A stretch of DNA of 64,000 bases from Microbacterium sp. Leaf159 (GTDB lineage: Bacteria > Actinomycetota > Actinomycetes > Actinomycetales > Microbacteriaceae), in assembly GCF_001423615.1 (NCBI RefSeq), contig NZ_LMOU01000002.1, positions 749,865-813,864 on the forward strand, given 5' to 3'. The notes below the pieces were generated by a model. It did not search any database. It saw only the letters and a list, made by a program, of their open reading frames with translations, and had not been told where the DNA came from. Shown here piece after piece: positions 59,464 through 64,000 of this stretch. Positions within the stretch are counted from its first letter, which is position 1; every line of letters starts with the position of its first letter. The translations under genes were made by a program, and so were the position numbers.

Positions 59464-60323
59464 GCGTCGGTCAACTCGCCGCGGGGCGCATCCCCGCCGC
59501 CACCCGTCGGCTCGCCCGACGCGACCCCCTCGTGGTCGTGGCCGTCGTCGTACTCGTCGCCGTCGCCGTGATCGCGATCGCCGGGCGGTGGCTCGCGCCG
59601 TACTCTCCCGACCAGCTGTACGCGGGGCCGACCAACGGCCCCGCCTCGCTCGACCACCTGTTCGGCACCGATGACCTCGGCCGCGACATCCTGTCTCGCG
59701 TGCTGGTCGGTGCGGCTGCGAGCGTCGCGGCCCCGGTGATCGTCGTGGTCCTCTCCACGACCCTCGGCCTGACGCTCGCCATCACCTCGGCGTGGTTCGG
59801 CGGTCTCGTGCGCGGAACGATCGCCCGGGTGATCGATGTGATCTTCGCGATCCCCGGTCTCGTGCTCGCAGTGCTCGCGGTCGCGATGTTCGGCAAGGGG
59901 CTCGTCGCCCCGGTGGCCGCCCTGTCGATCGCGTACATCCCGGTCGTCGCCAGGCTGGCCCAGACCGCAGCCTCGCGCGAATTGGGTCGACCGTACATCG
60001 CGGCACTGCGGGTGCAGGGCGTCTCGAGCGCCGCGATCTGCTTCCGCCATCTGATCCCCGCGCTGATCCCGGTGGTCGCCGCCCAAGCCACGATCGGATT
60101 CGGCTACGCGATGCTCGACCTCGCGGCGATCTCGTTCCTCGGCCTCGGCGAGCAGCCGCCCGCTGCCGACTGGGGCTCGATGATCGCCGGCGGGCAGGCC
60201 GCGATCCTCGCGGGCGCTCCCGAGCAGTCGCTGTTCCCCGCTCTGCTGATCGTCATCACCGTGCTCGCCGTCGGCATCATCGGCGCCCGCGCCACCACCT
60301 GGGCAGAGGAGAAGGAACGATGA
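59460..60323 (+). CDS. ABC transporter permease (DppC type)
   Basis: The 287-residue permease has the OppC N-terminal segment LAPYSPDQLYAGPTNGPASLDHLFGTDDLGRDILSRVLVGA and the coupling loop YIAALRVQGVSSAAICFRHLIPALIP. GYAMLDLAAISFLGLGEQPPAADWGSM is typical of DppC. It overlaps both neighbours by 4 bp. With the DppB-type protein it forms the channel. Confidence 0.95.
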   Translation: MSVGQLAAGRIPAATRRLARRDPLVVVAVVVLVAVAVIAIAGRWLAPYSPDQLYAGPTNGPASLDHLFGTDDLGRDILSRVLVGAAASVAAPVIVVVLSTTLGLTLAITSAWFGGLVRGTIARVIDVIFAIPGLVLAVLAVAMFGKGLVAPVAALSIAYIPVVARLAQTAASRELGRPYIAALRVQGVSSAAICFRHLIPALIPVVAAQATIGFGYAMLDLAAISFLGLGEQPPAADWGSMIAGGQAAILAGAPEQSLFPALLIVITVLAVGIIGARATTWAEEKER

Positions 60324-62035
60324 CGACACCCGTCCTCGAACTGCAGAGTCTCGAGATCACGATGCCGACGCCCGACGGCCCCCGCACGCTGGTGCACGAC
60401 TGCACGCTCGACGTCTCCCTCGGTGAATCGGTCGGCCTCGTCGGCGAATCGGGTTCGGGCAAGACCCTGAGTGTGCGAGCGATCGCCGGCCTGCTGCCTG
60501 AGACCTTCACCACGGCCGGCACGATCCGCGTCGAGGGTCAGGATCTCGCGTCTCTCGACGAGCGAGGGCGCCGCGAGCTGCGGGCGCTGCGCATCGGCAT
60601 GGCGTTCCAGACGCCACGAGCGCACCTGAACCCGCTGCGGACGATCGGTGACTTTCTCACCGAGGCGCTGGTCACAGTCGCCGGCTACACGCACGACGCC
60701 GCAGAGCGCCACGCGATCGAACTGCTCGACGAGGTCGGAGTGCCCTCTCCCGCCCGGCGGCTTCGACAGCGGCCCGCCGAGCTGTCGGGCGGGCTCCTGC
60801 AGCGCGTCATGATTGCCTCGACGCTCGCGATGGACCCTCGACTGCTGCTCGCCGACGAGATCACCACGGCCCTCGACGTGACGACGCAGGAGGAGGTCAT
60901 GGCCGTGATCGGCGACCTGCGCCGCCACCGCGACCTGTCGCTGCTCTTCATCACCCATGACCTCGCTCTCGCCGGAGCCGTGTGCGATCGGGTGGTCGTC
61001 ATGAAGCAGGGACGCACGATCGAGACGCTGCACGGTGCGAGCATGCGAGCGGATGCTCGGGAGGACTACACGCGCATCCTGATGTCGGCCTCTCTCGATG
61101 CGGTGCCGATGACTCCCCCGGCTCCCGCGGTTGCGCCGGATGAGCCGGCCACAGCCCCAGAACCCCTGCTGCGCGTGGAGGGCCTGAAGAAGTCGTTCCG
61201 TGTGCGCGCGGCGCACGGTCGGGGCCACGACATCCTCACCGCGGTCGACGACGTGTCCTTCGCGCTCGCGGCGGGTGGCTCTCTCGGCATCGTCGGCGAA
61301 TCGGGATCCGGCAAGTCGACCACCGCGCGCGTGATCTGCGGACTCGAGCGCGCCGATGCCGGCACCGTGCGGGTCGGCGGATCCGACTGGAGCACACCCG
61401 CGGGCTCGGGTGCCGAACGGCGCACTCGCGCGAAGACCGCCCAGATGGTGTTCCAGGATCCGTACCAGTCACTCGATCGACGCCAGACCGTGCGGCAGTG
61501 CCTCGTCGAGGCGATCCGGGTGCACCGCCGCGACGACGACCGCGCGGCACTCTCGGCGCGGGTGTCGGCGCTCATGGAGTCGGTGCACCTCGACGTCGCC
61601 CTGCTCGACGCACGCCCCAGATCGCTCTCGGGCGGCCAGCGGCAGCGCGTCGCCATCGCCCGAGCGCTCGCCGCCGAGCCGCGCATCCTCGTGCTCGACG
61701 AGGCCGTGTCGGCGCTCGATGTCACCACGCAGGTCGAGATCCTGTCGCTGCTCGAGCGCATCCGTCTCGACACCGGCGTCGCCCTGCTGATGATCACCCA
61801 CGATCTCACCGTGATCCGCCGCCTGTGCGACGAGGTGGTCGTGATGCGCGACGGTCGCATCGAAGAACGCGGCGCTACCGGCTCCGTGCTCGACAACCCC
61901 CAGGCTGAGTACACCCGCCTGCTGCTCGACTCGATTCCCGGCGACGGCTGGGTGCCGCAGCGGCGCATCCCCGTGCGCACCACCCCGATCCCGACCATCG
62001 GGCTCGACCGACCGACCAAGAGGAGACGGCGATGA
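60320..62035 (+). CDS. Fused double ATP-binding subunit of the ABC importer (DppD-DppF)
   Basis: The 571-residue cytoplasmic protein joins two nucleotide-binding domains. In the first, GESGSGKT (42-49), LSGGLLQRVMIA and LLLADEITTALD are the Walker A, signature and Walker B motifs. In the second, GESGSGKS, LSGGQRQRVAIARAL and ILVLDEAVSALD serve the same roles. A Pro/Ala linker (PPAPAVAPDEPATAPEP) joins the halves. It powers the permeases encoded upstream and overlaps the DppC-type stop and the second DUF3237 start. Confidence 0.95.
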   Translation: MTTPVLELQSLEITMPTPDGPRTLVHDCTLDVSLGESVGLVGESGSGKTLSVRAIAGLLPETFTTAGTIRVEGQDLASLDERGRRELRALRIGMAFQTPRAHLNPLRTIGDFLTEALVTVAGYTHDAAERHAIELLDEVGVPSPARRLRQRPAELSGGLLQRVMIASTLAMDPRLLLADEITTALDVTTQEEVMAVIGDLRRHRDLSLLFITHDLALAGAVCDRVVVMKQGRTIETLHGASMRADAREDYTRILMSASLDAVPMTPPAPAVAPDEPATAPEPLLRVEGLKKSFRVRAAHGRGHDILTAVDDVSFALAAGGSLGIVGESGSGKSTTARVICGLERADAGTVRVGGSDWSTPAGSGAERRTRAKTAQMVFQDPYQSLDRRQTVRQCLVEAIRVHRRDDDRAALSARVSALMESVHLDVALLDARPRSLSGGQRQRVAIARALAAEPRILVLDEAVSALDVTTQVEILSLLERIRLDTGVALLMITHDLTVIRRLCDEVVVMRDGRIEERGATGSVLDNPQAEYTRLLLDSIPGDGWVPQRRIPVRTTPIPTIGLDRPTKRRRR

Positions 62036-62499
62036 CCGACACCGAGCTGATGACCCCCGCGTTCGAGTACTGCTTCGAGCTGCGGGTCGATGTGACCCCG
62101 CCGCAGCGGATCGGTCGAGGCGAGGGCGGCGAGCTGCACTTCACCGCGATAACCGGCGGTGTACTCTCGGGTCCTCGCGCGGAGGGACGCGTGGTGCCCG
62201 GCGGCGGTGACTGGTGGGTCGACCACGGCGTGACCACGCAGCTCGACGCGCACTACCTGATCGAGATCGACGGGCACCTCGTCGACGTCGTGAACCGCGG
62301 CTACTGGCGCGCGAACGAGGCCGCGATCGCGCAGTTCGAGGCCGGCGGGCACCCCGCAGAACAGGATCTGTACTACCGCACCGCGTTCGTCTTCCAGACG
62401 GATGAGGAATCGCTGCGCTGGCTCACCGAGTCGCAGTTCGTCGGCTACGCGCGCCCCGGAGACGACCAGGTCGTCATTCGCGTGTTCCGAGTGGTGTGA
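62032..62499 (+). CDS. DUF3237 domain protein (second copy)
   Basis: The 155-residue paralogue of the 56256 protein: PAFEYCFELRVDVTPPQRIGRGEGGELHFTAITGGVLSGP, VPGGGDWWVDHGVTTQLDAHYLIEIDGHLVDVVNRGYWRANEA, and WLTESQFVGYARPGDDQVVIRVFRVV. The shared core includes GGGDWxV, NRGYxR and xQFxGxAR. It overlaps the ATPase stop by 4 bp. Retention of two copies in one operon suggests two related substrates or a heteromer. Confidence 0.88.
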   Translation: MTDTELMTPAFEYCFELRVDVTPPQRIGRGEGGELHFTAITGGVLSGPRAEGRVVPGGGDWWVDHGVTTQLDAHYLIEIDGHLVDVVNRGYWRANEAAIAQFEAGGHPAEQDLYYRTAFVFQTDEESLRWLTESQFVGYARPGDDQVVIRVFRVV

Positions 62500-62557
62500 C
62501 GAGATGATCGACGAGCAGAACCCGAGCGGCGCGGCCGCACCGACGAGAGGCACGACC

Positions 62558-64000
62558 ATGACCCGCACTTTCCTCGCCGACGTGTGCATCGTCGACGGCC
62601 GCGTGTTCGACGGCCGGGTGGGCACCGCCGACACGGCCGTCGCCATCCGCGGCGAGCGCATCATCGCGATCGGCACGGATGCCGAGATCCGCGCGCTCGC
62701 GGGCCCCGACACTCGCATCATCGAGGCGGCGGGTGGCGGCATCCTGCCCGGGTTCGTCGACGCGCACATCCACGCGGCCTTCGCCGGTGTCGAACGACTC
62801 AGCTGCGACCTGACCACGGCCACGAGCGTCGATGAGACGCTGTCGCTGATCGTGGCCGCAGCAGACGCGACCGATGCCGAGTGGATCACCGGCGGCGGCT
62901 GGAGCCATGAGCTGTTCCCGCATCCGACCAGGCAGATGCTCGACGCGATCGTGCCCGACCGACCGGTGGCGCTGAGCGATGCCGGACACCACACTCTGTG
63001 GGTCAACTCGCGCGCGCTGGAGCTCGCCGGGGTCGACCGCGAGACGCCCACGCCGCCGAACGGACACATCCATCACGACGAGCAGGGCGACCCCACCGGG
63101 TACCTCAACGAGACGGCGGCAGAGCTCGTGGGGCGGATCGTTCCGCCGAGCACGGATGCCGAGATCGCCGCCGGACTTCTCAACGCGCAGGAGTTCCTGT
63201 GGACGCTCGGCATCACGGGCTGGCACGAGGCGATCCTCGGCGAGTACAACGGCAAGGCCGACTGCACCGCGGCGTACCTCGCGACGATCGGTGACGGAGC
63301 GCTGCGCAGTCGCACGTCCGGCGCACTGTGGGTGCCCCCTGGCACGACGGCCGCTCAGGTGCCCGCGCTGGTCGAGCGCTTCGTCGCGCTGCGTGCCGCG
63401 AACGCGGCAGCGGGCTTCGACACATCGACCGCCAAGGCGATGGTCGACGGCGTGCCCCACGGCGAGACCGCCGCCCTGCTCGAGCCGTACTGCAGCCATG
63501 CGGGCAGCGGAGAGCTGCACATCGATGCCGAGGCACTGGAGGCCCTCGTGGTGTCGCTCGACGCCGAGGGCTTCGCGATGCACCTGCACATCATGGGTGA
63601 CCGTGGAGTACGCGTCGCCCTGGCTGCGGTCGAGGCCGCTCGACGCATCAACGGCACCGGGCAGCGCCATCACTTCGCGCACCTGTCGATGGTGCACCCC
63701 GACGACGCCCGTCGCTTCGGACCGCTCGGCATCACCGCGAACATCCAGGGCCTGTGGGCATCGGTAGATCCGTCCGTCGTGCCGATGATCGGAGATGTGC
63801 GCATGCGTGCCGGCTATCCGTTCCGCGCGATCGCCGACAGCGGCGCGGCGATCGCGATGGGATCGGACTGGCCCGTGTCGCCCGCCGACCCCTGGCTCGC
63901 GATCCACGTCGCCGTGAACCGCACTCTGCCCGGCCCCGACGGGCAGCCGAGCGAGCCGCTCGATGCCACCCAGCGCCTCACCCTCACCGAGGCTCTCGCC
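62558..64000 (+). CDS. Amidohydrolase family 3 (YtcJ-like), cut by the window end
   Basis: The frame is open to base 64000. From ATG 62558 (GAGAGG upstream) the protein begins MTRTFLADVCIVDGRVFDGR. The in-frame ATG at 62504, 5 bp after the DUF3237 stop, is an alternative that adds 18 residues. The metal motif VDAHIHAAF has His70 and His72. FAMHLHIMGDRG, RHHFAHLSMVHPDDARRFG and IAMGSDWPVSPADPW are the further metal-ligand regions. YtcJ-type enzymes hydrolyse N-acyl or formamide bonds. It probably acts on the substrate imported by the ABC system. Confidence 0.9.
   Translation, partial: MTRTFLADVCIVDGRVFDGRVGTADTAVAIRGERIIAIGTDAEIRALAGPDTRIIEAAGGGILPGFVDAHIHAAFAGVERLSCDLTTATSVDETLSLIVAAADATDAEWITGGGWSHELFPHPTRQMLDAIVPDRPVALSDAGHHTLWVNSRALELAGVDRETPTPPNGHIHHDEQGDPTGYLNETAAELVGRIVPPSTDAEIAAGLLNAQEFLWTLGITGWHEAILGEYNGKADCTAAYLATIGDGALRSRTSGALWVPPGTTAAQVPALVERFVALRAANAAAGFDTSTAKAMVDGVPHGETAALLEPYCSHAGSGELHIDAEALEALVVSLDAEGFAMHLHIMGDRGVRVALAAVEAARRINGTGQRHHFAHLSMVHPDDARRFGPLGITANIQGLWASVDPSVVPMIGDVRMRAGYPFRAIADSGAAIAMGSDWPVSPADPWLAIHVAVNRTLPGPDGQPSEPLDATQRLTLTEALA

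Noticed and set aside
1..64000. CRISPR arrays, tRNA or rRNA genes, prophage or integrase genes
   Set aside because: Looked for by eye on both strands; no regularly spaced direct repeats of CRISPR type, no cloverleaf sequences and no recombinase-like protein were recognised. Small RNAs cannot be excluded without computation.

Overview
The window is high-GC DNA with tightly packed genes, frequent 4-bp ATGA/GTGA start-stop overlaps and many GTG starts. These features, with LacI/ROK/DeoR regulators beside ABC sugar importers and a CmtR-type metal sensor, point to an actinobacterium, most likely Microbacterium or a close relative in Microbacteriaceae. That assignment is inference from gene content and codon style; no rRNA or tRNA gene was seen.

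Layout. 1-8.1 kb: the end of a luciferase-like oxidoreductase, then molybdenum-cofactor genes (moeA, mobA, DUF6457) running into a nitrate-assimilation set (NarK transporter, FAD/BFD electron-transfer protein, Mo nitrate reductase). 8.2-10.8 kb: pheA and pgm. 10.9-17.4 kb: a LacI-controlled catabolic block (glycerate kinase, LacI, two TIM-barrel isomerases, DUF993, Gfo/Idh/MocA) whose substrate is unknown; paired LacI-type operators lie upstream. 17.4-27.3 kb: a glycan-utilisation locus with two arms diverging from one operator-rich promoter region: DUF2264, solute-binding protein, two permeases, YesL and a hydroxyacid dehydrogenase on one side, heparinase II/III and a DeoR-HTH/LacI-sensor fusion regulator on the other. 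27.3-35.3 kb: LacI regulator, Leloir galactose genes galT-galK-galE, then a GPH/MFS sugar carrier, ChbG-type deacetylase and ROK regulator. 35.4-39.7 kb: GNAT, then amine/GABA-type catabolism (aldehyde dehydrogenase, Lrp, FAD amine oxidase, cupin). 39.7-44.3 kb: small membrane proteins, a CPBP protease and an XRE-cupin/thioredoxin-reductase-like pair.

44.3-53.7 kb is a metal-resistance island in two modules bracketed by three copies of a near-palindromic ~20-bp repeat. The copper module (csoR, copZ-like, CopB ATPase, DUF6153, DUF305, BNR lipoprotein) runs leftwards. The cadmium/lead module (cmtR, P1B ATPase, CadD, LspA-like peptidase, a possible arsenite-permease remnant) runs rightwards and ends with a convergent DF-family/zinc-ribbon pair. 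No transposase or integrase is visible.

53.9-64 kb: a TetR regulator with a 21-bp palindromic operator diverges from a catabolic operon: CocE/NonD hydrolase, DUF3237, dipeptide-type ABC importer (binding protein, two permeases, fused ATPase), a second DUF3237, and an amidohydrolase cut by the window end.

Several genes (csoR, cmtR, lrp, galT, heparinase, a small membrane protein) have a -10 hexamer ending 6-7 nt before the start codon, so leaderless transcription appears common here.
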